From the NCBI GenBank assembly GCA_019671135.1, contig JAHRHY010000005.1:2528001-2592000 (forward strand): 64,000 nt of DNA, written 5' to 3'. A program made the translations under genes and the position numbers. Positions 48,872-59,248 of this stretch are shown here, one piece after another; the stretch's first letter is position 1; every line of letters begins with the position of its first letter. The notes under the pieces are model-generated. The model made no database searches. It saw only the letters and a list, made by a program, of their open reading frames with translations, and was not told the origin of the DNA. The DNA is from Linnemannia hyalina. Its lineage: Eukaryota > Mortierellomycota > Mortierellomycetes > Mortierellales > Mortierellaceae.

Positions 48872-51800
48872 ATGACCGACCATCCTCTCGACCAATTGAA
48901 CCTCCATGTCCCTGGCAGCGAAAGTGCCAACAGCACCGTGTGCATCAAGATGCGAGTCAAGTTCCGCCGGCTCCGGCGCTTCTTCAAATCCAAGTCGAAG
49001 TCCAAGGAGGTCAAGCCTATTCCCTCGAACCAGTCGCAGCACTCTCGACTCTCATTCCAACAACCGACACGACCTTACTCTATAATCTCCAAAGCCAACA
49101 GCTTTCCTTCAGGCAACAGCCAGTCTACTTATACCACCGACAACCAGCTTACTTCTCCTACAAGCGACAACCAGTCTACCCCTTCCACTACCGTGCAGGA
49201 GAATGTACTCTCAGCACCCTTTTACATATCGCGTACTCTCGAGGACATCTTTGACGAGGATGTCCCCAGGCCCACCATGAAGACTGAGTTGCCTCAACTT
49301 CAGCAACGCATCGAGATGACGCAGCAATTGGTCTACTGCAACGCCTTACTCTTAAGGGATACATTGTCTCCACAGAAATCTGCTACAGGAGAAGCTGCAG
49401 AGAACGGTGCTACCTTCATTCTTCAGGAACCAGCTCTCGACAAGACCGAACTCGACTGGCTCAAGATGACGAAGAAGGACCCAATGGAAGCAGATTCCTT
49501 GCGTTGGCTGGCCACATGTGTGGTTGAGCAATTTGTGGCCGATGCCAACAAGGACTCCAGCAAGATTTCCGAGATTGTCGCTTTGGGACCCGTCTTGCAG
49601 AAGGAGCCTTACCGCAACCTGCTTTCGACCTTCATCAAGGAGTTTGATGATGGTCGCATCCTGGACGTGGATATGCTGCAAGGTCTTGTCCAGCTGGTTC
49701 AGTCTGCCTCTCCTGGGTACCTGGAGCCGGATGACTTAGTCAATATCCTCAAAATCGTCAGGGTCCGCCTACAAGGCACTCACCAGCAATCCACCGAGCA
49801 CTCTTATCACCTCACTCTGGCTGTCTCCAGGGTCCTCGATGTTATGGCGGAGCACAAAGTGCAGGATCTGGATCGTGTTCTTGAGCACGAACCATTGTCG
49901 GATGTCCTGTCTGGATTGAAAGGTAGCTCGGATCTCTATCAGCTTTACCAGGCCTGTTATGCCTTCCAGGCTCTCCAGTATGTACCTAACGACGAGACCG
50001 CTCTTGGAGCTGTGTTCAGACATACAATTGGTGTGGCGGATGGATTGACCAAGGTCTCGGCCGTGATGAAGTTGGATTTGACATCTGCACTGGAGGGTCT
50101 TGTCAAACTACAGGAGGTGCTAGGCGAGACGGCTGAGGTTGCTGGGTCTGTGTATGAAGGTTTTTGTTTGCTGATGAAGGGTGGTCGAGGAGTTTTTGAC
50201 AGCCTGAAGGAAGCATTTGGATCTGGCCGAAGGCATCCATGGTATCCTGCCGTCAAGGTTGCCTATGCTTTTGCCCAAGCTGGCCAACTAAAGGATCTGA
50301 AGGTGTTGATCGTTGAGTCTCCTTGCCGCCAAGACCCTTTGTTTCAGTGGGGGATCTGCCAGCTGTTGGGCGAGATTGCTGCTGATCCTGCGTGGGCTGT
50401 CTCTGCACGCCAACAATCTGTCTCTCTCCTCGGTCATCTCTGCCAGCACGATCAAAACTGGGGCCGGGATAAGAGTATCAAGGCATGGATGTTCACAATC
50501 ATCACCAAGCTGCATGCCGCCTCCGACCAAGTCGTCAGTGAGGCCGCCCATTCTGTGCTGCAGGATCTGACAGTGAAAAAGAGCGCCTTGATCAAGCACC
50601 CTTATCCACTGAGGGCCCGTCTCCCCTTGCCTTCCGCATCGCCACTCCTTACCAAGGTCCAAAACATCCAGTATCTAGAGCATGACCTGCACAAGTACCG
50701 GTTGCATCGACTAAAGGAGGCCAAACTGTCGGTCTACATCTCTCCTATGGCTATGGCCAACCTTCAAGCCCACGACGACGAACTCTTCCCTCTCAAGGAG
50801 AAATTTCAAGAGTTCTTGACCAGTGAGCGACAGGTCATGCTGATCTTGGGTGACTCTGGAGCAGGCAAGTCGACCTTCAACAAGCATCTCGAATCCGAGC
50901 TCTTGCGCACATACACTCGCGGTGGCCCTATCCCATTGTTCATCAACTTGCCCGCCATCGACCGACCCGACAAGGATCTCATTGGCGAGCATCTGAGGAC
51001 CAACAACTTCTCTGAGGCACAGATTCAGGAGATGAAGCAATATCGCCAATTTGTCCTCATCTGTGACGGGTACGACGAGAGCCAGCTCACCGTCAACTTG
51101 CACACAGCCAACCTCTTCAACCGGTCTGGTCAGTGGAACGTCAAGACGGTGATCTCTTGCAGAACTCAATTCCTAGGTCAAAACTACCGCAGCCGGTTTA
51201 TCCCCGACGGCACTGGCCACTACACTCGCCAGGCTACCGATCTCTTCCAGGAGGCTGTGATCGCTCCTTTCTCCAAGGAGCAGATCGAGGACTATGTCAA
51301 ACAGTATGTCCCCCTCGAGCCGCGGACCTGGACCACCAAGGACTACATGGACAAGTTGACCATCATCCCCAATCTCATGGATCTTGTAAAGAACCCCTTT
51401 CTTCTCTCACTCTCTCTGGAGGCACTGCCAGGAGTTACTGAGGGCAAGCAGGATCTGTCGGCCATCAAGATCTCCCGTGTTCAGTTGTACGATACTTTTG
51501 TGAGGCATTGGTTGGATGTCAACAGTCGGCGGCTTCAACGAAACGTTTTGACCAGGGAGGATCGAGATATGCTGGATCAACTATTGGAAGCAGGATTTAT
51601 TCCGATGGGCATCGACTACTCCACCAGACTGGCGTCGGCGATCTTTGAGCACCAAGACGGAAACCCGGTGGTCCAATACATCCACATCAAGGATGAGAAG
51701 TCATGGAGAGCCAAGTTCTTTGGCCCTGATTCTAAGACCCGACTTATGCGAGTTTCGTCACCACTGAACCGTAAAGGCAGCCAGTTCCGATTCCTTCATC

Positions 51801-54403
51801 GATCAATGCTCGAATACTTTCTTTCTCTCGCTGTCTTTGATCCCAGCAGTCACAACGACCACGAATTTGCTATGCATTCCGGTACTGGTTCCACTGACGC
51901 TGCTTTGTCCAACGCCGAAAGTCTCTTGTTCAAGCGCAGCCTCCTCACCGAGCCAATGGTCATCCAGTTCCTATGCGAGCGAGTCAAGCAGCACTCTGAT
52001 TTCAAGAAACAGCTCCTAGCCATCATCGAACAGTCCAAGACTGATGTTAATGCTGCCACCGCTGCTGCCAACTCCATCACCATCCTTGTCCGAGCCAGGG
52101 TCCTTTTCAACAGCGCCAATCTTCGATGCATCAGGATCGCGGGAGCAGATCTTTCTGACGGTCAATTTGATTCCGCGCAGCTGCAGGGAGCCGATCTGAG
52201 AGGGGTCAACTTTGCAAGGACTTGGCTGAGGCAGGCTGATTTCGGCAATGCACAGATGGATGGCGTTCGGTTTGGAGAGCTGCCATATTTAGAGGTGGAG
52301 GCCTCAGTCAATACCATCGCCTTCTCCCCTGATGGGAAAATTTTTGCTGCCGCTCTGCGTCACGGAAGGCTTATTACTTACGACACTACAGCATGGACCC
52401 GAGTTCATCAACACAAAGGACAGAGTTTGGTGTTGAGTATCGCCTTTTCACCTAACAACCAATACCTTGCATTTGGGAGCGAAGACAAGACCTGTCGATT
52501 ATGGGATACTGCCAGTGGCGAGACTTCGCTGGTCATGGAGGGGCATAAAGGTGGTGTGAATTCTGTGGCATTTTCACCCTGTGGCAAGCAGATCGCGTCG
52601 TCCAGCAGCGACAGCACGATTCGATTGTGGAACTCGGAGACAGGAGAGTGTTTGTTTGTCTTGAGCGGTCATCGAGCGCCCATTTTGAGTGCTGCATATT
52701 CATCTGATGGACTGAAACTTGTGTCGGGCAGCAACGATAGGACGATTCGAGTGTGGGATCCGAAGACAGGAACACCAGAGGCTGACTGGGTGATACCCCG
52801 TATTGATGGTCCACGCGTGGCCCTTTCTGCAGATGGAAGGCGGTTCGCCGTTGTGACTGGTTCGAAGCGTCCCAAGATTCAACTCATGGATACAAACACC
52901 GGAGAGAAGGGTCTGGTTCTTGATGATGATGCCGAGCGGCTAACGGATATTGCATTCTCTCCGATTGGCGAGTTGATCGTCTCGTCAAGCGGGTCAAGCG
53001 GGGACAAGACCGTTCGACTGTGGGACTCATCGAATGGACAACTCATCTCCAGGTTGTTGGGCCATAGCGACCAGATTACCGCCTGCACCTTTTCCCCCGA
53101 CGGCCTACAAATTGCGTCAGGAGATCTGGACGGGATTATACGACTCTGGGAGGTGAACATCAACTTGTCAAGCTCCTTCACACAGAAACGTGCCGCCAAG
53201 GTTCGAACTGTGGCATACTCTCATGATGGTCTGTTTATTACCTCTTATCATGACGACAACACCATTCAACGCTGGGACTCTTCCACAGGAGCTTCTGGAC
53301 CCATTCTGTCATCGTTTACATACGGTGTCATCTCGGTCTCGATTTCACCTAACGACAATTGGTTTACGAGCAGTTACGGGAGCAGGAATGTTCGGCTGTC
53401 GAATGCTCAAACCCATGCTGTTGAGCGCGTTCTTCTCGGATCTTCCTCCTACCAAGTTGGTAATATGAGGTTTTCTCCCTATAGCCGGTGGTTTGTCGAG
53501 TCTGTACAATTGTTGGATCTTGAGAGTACCGATGAGCAAGGCAAAGAGGTGGATGAGACGGCCGATGAGCAAGGCAAAGATGTGGATGACACGGCCGATG
53601 AGCAAGGCAAAGATGTGGATGACACGGCCGATGAGCAAGGCAAAGATGTGGATGACACGGCCGATGAGCAAGGCAAAGAGGAGGATGAGACGGCCGATGA
53701 GTGCAGGCTGACAGGTTCTGTGGTTTTCTCTCCCAACGGCGACCAGATTGCAGTTGAATTTCTATCGAGCCCATCGAGACTTCGTCTATTCGGTTCCGGA
53801 GTGACAGGCCTTCGCCAACCTTTGAAGGAAGTGTGTTTATCAGACAGGCTACGCTCAATGGACTACTCACCAGATGGCCAGCGACTCGTACTTGGTACTG
53901 GTGCATACTCGGCCCTGCTCTGGGACCTTCAGTCGGACGAGCCTGATGTCAAACTGGAAGGTCACACTGGCGCGGTGTACAGCGTCGCCTACTCTCCTTG
54001 TGGCAAGTGGATCCTTTCCGGCAGCGAAGACAAGACGGCCCGACTCTGGTCAGGCGAGGACGACAGTTGGTCCTGTGTTGCTGTTGCCAATGGATGTTCA
54101 GAGGCCGTGAAAAGTGTTGCATGGAATCCGGTGATGCCGATGGAATTTGTCACTGGTTCCGATGATGGGTCTGTTCGAGTGTGGCGTATTTCGAGTGTCG
54201 AGGCGGGAGACGTGTCGATTTGTATGCACTGGGGCTCTCACATTGGGCGGTTGTGCGCCGCTGATCTGACTTTCAAGGGAGCGGTAGGTCTCAGTTCGTT
54301 CTCCCACAAGTTGTTGATCCAGCGTGGTGCTGTTGACGATTCATTGTCTTCGGAGGGAGCCAATGGATCGAACGAGGAAGAGATAGAAGTGGCTGTTGCT
54401 TGA
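48872..54403 (+). CDS. NACHT-pentapeptide-WD40 NLR-like protein, copy 2
   Basis: Single-exon 1843-residue paralogue of the gene at 39815, same strand, about 9 kb downstream. Same order: N-terminal motif MTDHPLDQLNLHVPGSESAN, basic KSKSKSKEVK stretch, helical region, NACHT (Walker A GDSGAGKST at 660-668, Walker B FVLICDGYDE), pentapeptide segment (about 1080-1135), then WD40 repeats to about 1805. Residues 652-936 differ from copy 1 at only five positions, although N-terminal and propeller regions differ much more. A five-copy 33-bp coding repeat lies in a propeller loop (53531-53695). The C-terminus ends in a Ser/Glu-rich tail. Role inferred as NOD-like receptor; ligand, effector and expression unknown. 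No stop or frameshift is seen, so it appears functional. Confidence 0.9.
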   Translation: MTDHPLDQLNLHVPGSESANSTVCIKMRVKFRRLRRFFKSKSKSKEVKPIPSNQSQHSRLSFQQPTRPYSIISKANSFPSGNSQSTYTTDNQLTSPTSDNQSTPSTTVQENVLSAPFYISRTLEDIFDEDVPRPTMKTELPQLQQRIEMTQQLVYCNALLLRDTLSPQKSATGEAAENGATFILQEPALDKTELDWLKMTKKDPMEADSLRWLATCVVEQFVADANKDSSKISEIVALGPVLQKEPYRNLLSTFIKEFDDGRILDVDMLQGLVQLVQSASPGYLEPDDLVNILKIVRVRLQGTHQQSTEHSYHLTLAVSRVLDVMAEHKVQDLDRVLEHEPLSDVLSGLKGSSDLYQLYQACYAFQALQYVPNDETALGAVFRHTIGVADGLTKVSAVMKLDLTSALEGLVKLQEVLGETAEVAGSVYEGFCLLMKGGRGVFDSLKEAFGSGRRHPWYPAVKVAYAFAQAGQLKDLKVLIVESPCRQDPLFQWGICQLLGEIAADPAWAVSARQQSVSLLGHLCQHDQNWGRDKSIKAWMFTIITKLHAASDQVVSEAAHSVLQDLTVKKSALIKHPYPLRARLPLPSASPLLTKVQNIQYLEHDLHKYRLHRLKEAKLSVYISPMAMANLQAHDDELFPLKEKFQEFLTSERQVMLILGDSGAGKSTFNKHLESELLRTYTRGGPIPLFINLPAIDRPDKDLIGEHLRTNNFSEAQIQEMKQYRQFVLICDGYDESQLTVNLHTANLFNRSGQWNVKTVISCRTQFLGQNYRSRFIPDGTGHYTRQATDLFQEAVIAPFSKEQIEDYVKQYVPLEPRTWTTKDYMDKLTIIPNLMDLVKNPFLLSLSLEALPGVTEGKQDLSAIKISRVQLYDTFVRHWLDVNSRRLQRNVLTREDRDMLDQLLEAGFIPMGIDYSTRLASAIFEHQDGNPVVQYIHIKDEKSWRAKFFGPDSKTRLMRVSSPLNRKGSQFRFLHRSMLEYFLSLAVFDPSSHNDHEFAMHSGTGSTDAALSNAESLLFKRSLLTEPMVIQFLCERVKQHSDFKKQLLAIIEQSKTDVNAATAAANSITILVRARVLFNSANLRCIRIAGADLSDGQFDSAQLQGADLRGVNFARTWLRQADFGNAQMDGVRFGELPYLEVEASVNTIAFSPDGKIFAAALRHGRLITYDTTAWTRVHQHKGQSLVLSIAFSPNNQYLAFGSEDKTCRLWDTASGETSLVMEGHKGGVNSVAFSPCGKQIASSSSDSTIRLWNSETGECLFVLSGHRAPILSAAYSSDGLKLVSGSNDRTIRVWDPKTGTPEADWVIPRIDGPRVALSADGRRFAVVTGSKRPKIQLMDTNTGEKGLVLDDDAERLTDIAFSPIGELIVSSSGSSGDKTVRLWDSSNGQLISRLLGHSDQITACTFSPDGLQIASGDLDGIIRLWEVNINLSSSFTQKRAAKVRTVAYSHDGLFITSYHDDNTIQRWDSSTGASGPILSSFTYGVISVSISPNDNWFTSSYGSRNVRLSNAQTHAVERVLLGSSSYQVGNMRFSPYSRWFVESVQLLDLESTDEQGKEVDETADEQGKDVDDTADEQGKDVDDTADEQGKDVDDTADEQGKEEDETADECRLTGSVVFSPNGDQIAVEFLSSPSRLRLFGSGVTGLRQPLKEVCLSDRLRSMDYSPDGQRLVLGTGAYSALLWDLQSDEPDVKLEGHTGAVYSVAYSPCGKWILSGSEDKTARLWSGEDDSWSCVAVANGCSEAVKSVAWNPVMPMEFVTGSDDGSVRVWRISSVEAGDVSICMHWGSHIGRLCAADLTFKGAVGLSSFSHKLLIQRGAVDDSLSSEGANGSNEEEIEVAVA
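53531..53695 (+). repeat. 33-bp coding tandem repeat, five copies, in NLR copy 2
   Basis: The unit encodes DEQGKDVDDTA (end copies EVDETA and EEDETA). The middle three units are almost identical in DNA. NLR copy 1 has a single related stretch (TDDQGKVVGEK) at the equivalent position, so the repeat expanded in this copy. It forms a very acidic loop between WD40 blades. Confidence 0.95.
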
Positions 54404-54843
54404 GGGCGATCTTAGACAACTACACTTTTTTTTTGTATCAACTATATTTCATTGCATTCAACGTCTATGCCTTTATACCATCTCTATGTGTGGTGGATTC
54501 GGGCTTGTGTTTTGCTTGTTGTCTGTCTAAGAAAAGATGGGCGGAAGTGGTGTTCCAACTGTTCCCCGTCCTCACAGCACCCATTGACTTGAAGAGTTGA
54601 ATCCCTGACTGCGGCAGAGAAGAACGATCACTCCCACAACTCTGGTCACAAAAATAAGAAAAAAAAGGGCGGGGCACTTTCTTCTTTCATCTTTCATCCT
54701 TCAATCATTCATCACTTTTTCCATTGCATTCCATTTTCATTCCACCGACAAGGTCGCAACACTCATCCTTCTCCTTGATCAAACTGGCTCTACCCCCGTT
54801 CCCTTATTCTTGCCATTGGTCCCCTTCTTCTTGCCATTCAACA
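54404..54843. other. Intergenic between NLR copy 2 and F-box gene
   Basis: 440 bases holding the NLR 3' UTR and the F-box promoter. C/T-rich from 54675 to 54840, just before the next ATG. No gene seen. Confidence 0.5.
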
Positions 54844-56952
54844 ATGGACCCATTCTCCCGCCTGCCTGTGGAGTGCCTGGAGCAAATCCTACGATGCATC
54901 TCTTCATTATCCGCCTTCCAGGCTCGCCCTACCTTGGCCGCCCTCTGCCGGGTCAATCGACACATTTCACGAGTCACAATCCCCTTTCTATATAAAGACC
55001 CGTTCCGACTGGCCGACGACCGCGTCTACAAGGTCAAAGCACCTCGTCTGTCTCGAGCCCTTATCCGCTCTCTTGTCATTAGGCTTCCCACCACCCACGT
55101 CCATCCAGCCTTGCTCCTCGGGTTGCACATTCCCCCCTACTTCACCACCACCAATAACAACAACAGCATTAAAACCAGCCCCGACAGCATGTCACCAACC
55201 TCTCGCAGCATCGACTATCACGGTCTTATTCGCCACCTCAATATCTATCCATCGACATTCTTGGTGTATAATAGCGCCGGGACTCCCAAACCCAATTACG
55301 CTGTCGAGAAGGCGTATATCCACGGACAAACCTTCCTGGATATGTATCTCAAGGATCGGAAGGATGCAACTTGTGTCAAAACAAGTCAGTCCTCTTTACT
55401 CCTCCAGTACTACCCCAACGTTCTCCACCGAGAAGCAACCTGGACCCTCGCCGCTCCTATTCTCGACCAACTGGAATCCCTCACCATTCTTCTCTCCGAT
55501 CTCGACCGGTACTGCCAGGTTGTCGATCGATTGGGCAGACTGGAGCACCTTGTCGTCTACCTGGATGTGGCCTTTACTTGCTATTGTTGCATGCGGTCGC
55601 CTAATGAACAAAGGAGAAAGTTGCGTGAGGAGGCGACGATGCGCCAGTTGGTCCAGCTAGTCAAGGACCACATCTCAATATTCCCTGGTCGCCTCAAGAC
55701 TGTCGCCACATACAACTCTCCCTTTTGGGATAGTGCTGGACCCCAGTCATGCCCCAAGGAGATTAAGCAGAAGATTTTTCAGATGCTACCTTCATCGTAC
55801 AGACCCGACTATATTTCGACATTCAACTGGGACAAGATTTCGACATTCCTCATGACCACGGACCTGAGTGGTGTCAAGACCATCCATTGGGTCTTCGGCC
55901 TTCTCCCGCCATACAGTTGGTTTGGACCAGCAGTGGATCACCAGAATATCCTCCAGCGGTGCCGGGCGTTGACACAACTCGAGGTGTACTGTTTAGTCCG
56001 GAACTGTTTCGATTGGGCTGTCCAGGAGAAGAAGGATTTCGACAGTCGACATCTTGATACGAGCGGTAGTTCGAGTCCTAGTAGTAGACTTGTGGCACTG
56101 TCCAAGGTCACTATCCAGCAGTTTAATTTGCCATTGCACGATCTTGATGCACTCGCCTTTGCTTTCAGTAGGACGTTGGAGCACCTCGATATCCTGTCTT
56201 TTTCGGGACCGGGCCTTACTCTGCCTGTCCACATTGGTCGTGGTTGGCCCGACCTGCGCCACCTGAAGATCCTGAAAATACATGCGCCAAAACATCGGCT
56301 CGCGTTGGATCCACTCCTGCTCGCCCAATGTCCCACGCTGACCGAAGTCAAGGTCACGGATGAAACCTACGAGTACTCCAGTGAGGATATCGTCCACTGT
56401 CTTTCGGCCGCTTTGCCTGGCCTCACGAAGCTATACCTGAAGGGTTGGAGTGCTTTGAGTTTCCACCCAATGACACTCAAGTCAACTCCAGAGCTGACAA
56501 CTCTAAAGTTGAGCATGCACCGGTCCGAGCATTGCTTTATCCCACCTGTTGCCGAGCTGAGCAGTTGCCGTGGTTTTTACGCGGAAGGGGATGGATCTCA
56601 AACGGCGTCAGCTATTTTGCTTGCTCAACCTCAATGGACTTGGAGTTGGCATTTGCCTCGTCTGAAGCATCTGGCGTTGACATCCGAGTTTGCCTACCGG
56701 TTTGAGTTCAAGATGCTCCAAGGATGTCCAGCTCTCGAATACCTTCGTTTACACATGAGAACTACTGATCGACACCATGCTCGAGTGATCACTGAGAAAG
56801 ATCTATATCTCCACGAAAGACGGATTGTCGCACCCAAGCTGCGCAAGCTGTACATGAACGGTCGTTGGTTCATCGAAAGCCCGTCGGTACTGCTGCCACA
56901 GTTTCTTGGTCGGATGTTCCCAAAGTTGGAGCGATTGGTTGCGAGAGGGTGA
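54844..56952 (+). CDS. F-box / leucine-rich-like protein
   Basis: 702 residues from MDPFSRLPVECLEQILRCI, whose first ~50 residues (through ALCRVNRHISRVTIPFLYKDPF) form an F-box that should bind Skp1 in an SCF ubiquitin ligase. The rest contains irregular leucine-rich segments (LDQLESLTILLSDL, RALTQLEVYCLV, LTEVKVTDE, LPGLTKLYLKG, CPALEYLRLHM) typical of substrate-recognition regions. Substrate unknown. No intron is needed. The reading frame upstream of 54844 is open but lacks an ATG, so 54844 is the start. The stop TGA at 56950-56952 is followed in the same frame by 70 more protein-like codons (see findings), so the gene may be truncated by a nonsense change or read through. Confidence 0.85.
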   Translation: MDPFSRLPVECLEQILRCISSLSAFQARPTLAALCRVNRHISRVTIPFLYKDPFRLADDRVYKVKAPRLSRALIRSLVIRLPTTHVHPALLLGLHIPPYFTTTNNNNSIKTSPDSMSPTSRSIDYHGLIRHLNIYPSTFLVYNSAGTPKPNYAVEKAYIHGQTFLDMYLKDRKDATCVKTSQSSLLLQYYPNVLHREATWTLAAPILDQLESLTILLSDLDRYCQVVDRLGRLEHLVVYLDVAFTCYCCMRSPNEQRRKLREEATMRQLVQLVKDHISIFPGRLKTVATYNSPFWDSAGPQSCPKEIKQKIFQMLPSSYRPDYISTFNWDKISTFLMTTDLSGVKTIHWVFGLLPPYSWFGPAVDHQNILQRCRALTQLEVYCLVRNCFDWAVQEKKDFDSRHLDTSGSSSPSSRLVALSKVTIQQFNLPLHDLDALAFAFSRTLEHLDILSFSGPGLTLPVHIGRGWPDLRHLKILKIHAPKHRLALDPLLLAQCPTLTEVKVTDETYEYSSEDIVHCLSAALPGLTKLYLKGWSALSFHPMTLKSTPELTTLKLSMHRSEHCFIPPVAELSSCRGFYAEGDGSQTASAILLAQPQWTWSWHLPRLKHLALTSEFAYRFEFKMLQGCPALEYLRLHMRTTDRHHARVITEKDLYLHERRIVAPKLRKLYMNGRWFIESPSVLLPQFLGRMFPKLERLVARG

Positions 56953-57165
56953 CAAAATGTGAGTGTGGGATCGTTGGTGGAGGTGGTGAAGGGAGAGGGG
57001 GGGCATATAAAGATGGTGAGGACGGATATGGAGGGTCCAGTGTCGGAGGAGGATAAACTGGAGATGGGGATGGTTCTTCGATCGGATGTGTATATGAAGC
57101 CGGATGAGTTTATGCACAATCGGTTCTTTTGTTCTGGGAAGGAGTATTTTATGTACTGGCGGTAG
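56953..57165 (+). other. In-frame continuation of the F-box reading frame past a TGA
   Basis: Seventy sense codons then TAG, in the same frame as the F-box gene. The translation (VEVVKGEGGHIKMVRTDMEGP, MVLRSDVYMKPDEFMHNRFF, GKEYFMYW) is protein-like rather than low-complexity. It may be the ancestral C-terminus of the F-box protein. Confidence 0.5.
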
Positions 57166-59248
57166 CATTCAATTGGGGAATTAGAATCAACGGCATGAGT
57201 TCAATTAATTGAAGAAGGAAGGAGAGAAAGGAGTGTTCCTGATGTTTCTGAGCTGCTTATCCCTATCGCATTAGAGACCATAAGACGACATGGCCGTTTT
57301 TTCTTGGCTTCGACGGTGTTGAGTATCTCTTTTGCCGAGAACTAGGCAATCCAGAAAGCAGAATAAAATTATGGTTGCTTATATATCGAATACAAAGAAA
57401 AAGGAAAGAAATATAGATGGTAAATAAGTAAGGGGGAATATGACTTGTGTATGAGAGTGGCTTTCTATGCTTCCTTTCTTCTTGTATAGTCACTAAAACA
57501 TTGGCGTAAGGAAGAGTAAGGAAAACAAGGCAAACGACTGTCTTACTGTATTGAGGTGATATGATGAAACGGATAACTAAAACTGAGATCGTTGATCATT
57601 GATCATCGAGCAAATGGTGAGCACAGACCAGTGATCCACGTGACTTATTCTTATCCGCACCTTCACGGTGTTCAAGCCGTGAAAAGAAGGTCGGGGTGCG
57701 GTCAAGAACAGAATGGATGATGTGAAAAGATTATCCAGACCGGCAACAAAAAAAAGAAAGGGAGACCAAGGTAAGCGATTGGGAAGAAGAACAAAGTAAG
57801 CAATGAGAAAGAACAGGACGGGAAGAAGAGGGTAGAGTGAGAAACATTCGGTGGGGTGTGTGTGTTGTGTCTTATGAGAACACAAGCCAACGGTCTTCCC
57901 GCGTTATGCGTACATGAGGGAGAGGAGTGTTGTCTTAGTATTTCCCCTTCTCTTTGTTCCGTCCCTTCTGACCCTCTCCTCTCCTCGCTCCATTCCATTT
58001 CATTCCTTTCTTTCCTTTCTTTCCTCTTCATTCCTCTTCATTATTACTCTTCACACACCACAACAGCCAACAACCAACAATCAACACACTCCTTCTCTCT
58101 TTACTCCTGACAGACAGCCACCTCTCCCTTTTATTCACACACTCTCCCATACTCACCGACTAGCCCAGCCAGGATCACAACTGCACAATCCACCCTTTAT
58201 CCCTTTGTCCCTTTATCCCTTTATCCCTTGCACATTCCCACATTCATACACACAGCAACACCCCCTCCTCCTCCTTCAGACGGACCACAACCCACTGCTC
58301 TTCACCCCCCCTGCCATACTCAGCCATGGTCTGCTGCAGGTAACACTTTTACTTTTTACATTCACCCCGCCATTCATTCATTTCATTCTTGTTCCCCTTT
58401 TGTCAACCCATAAGGTGTAATGACCCTTTTTTTCCTTTTCCTTCGTTGCTGTCAGTTTGTCAATTGCAACTGTGACCCTTATCCCCTCCTTTTTATTCAA
58501 GGCGTGTCTTATCACGAACAACCACCCTCCTCTCTATCTATCCATCACCAAGCGAGTCAGTACGACCACGAGGCTGAGCACGGGTATCAACAGCAGACAA
58601 ATGAACTCATGGGAAGGTGTTTGTTTGTTTGTATGTATGCATGTCATTCACAGCAACAGCTGCAAGAAAGAACAGCTGCAACAAACCAACAGCTACAACA
58701 ACAACAACGAAACAAAGCAACAAGCTAGTCAACAACAGCCAACCTTATTGTTGCACATGTGGAGGAATAAGGGCGAGGCATGTGTCTCCTTTCTTCTCAT
58801 AATGTGTGTATGACCCCATGTGTACGTGTGGATGTGAACATGCCATACCCGCCTCTGTACCCTTGCAGGACTATACAAGGTTGCTGCTGTCTTGTCCGTT
58901 GGACTAAGTACTTAATAGTTAGTGCAATAATACGATCTATTCGTCCTGCCTCCGCCTGGGCTCAGTTCCTCTCTCTCACTTGAGTCGTCCTTCTGGCCTC
59001 CATCGCCTCTTCTTGTCTTCTTCTCCTCTCCTTCTCTTCTCTTCTCTTCATCTCTTTCTCTTCTCTTCATCTCTTTCTCATCTTCATCCTCATCACGCCT
59101 TCTCTCCTTCCCCTCGACGTCGCTTCTCCCTTCCCTCGTCACTTTTTTTTCTTTTCTTTTCTTCTATACCTTTCTATACCTTCTCACCCGCCCGCCTTCT
59201 CTCCTCCACCCTTGTCTCCACCTCACTCCCTCCCTTCTTACCATCGAG
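57166..59248. promoter_or_regulatory. Intergenic region upstream of EFR3
   Basis: 2.1 kb without a gene I can support. C/T-rich on the plus strand at 57940-58110 and 58960-59240, directly before the EFR3 ATG. A possible spliced short frame (58326 to 58979, with GTAACA donor and ATTCAAG acceptor) was examined, but its phases did not agree. Confidence 0.4.

Noticed and set aside
58326..58979. Possible small spliced gene (MVCC... joined to SYHEQPPSSLSIHHQ...)
   Set aside because: Plausible donors and acceptors exist, but the phases do not join the open stretches and no family is recognisable; it may belong to EFR3 leader sequence.
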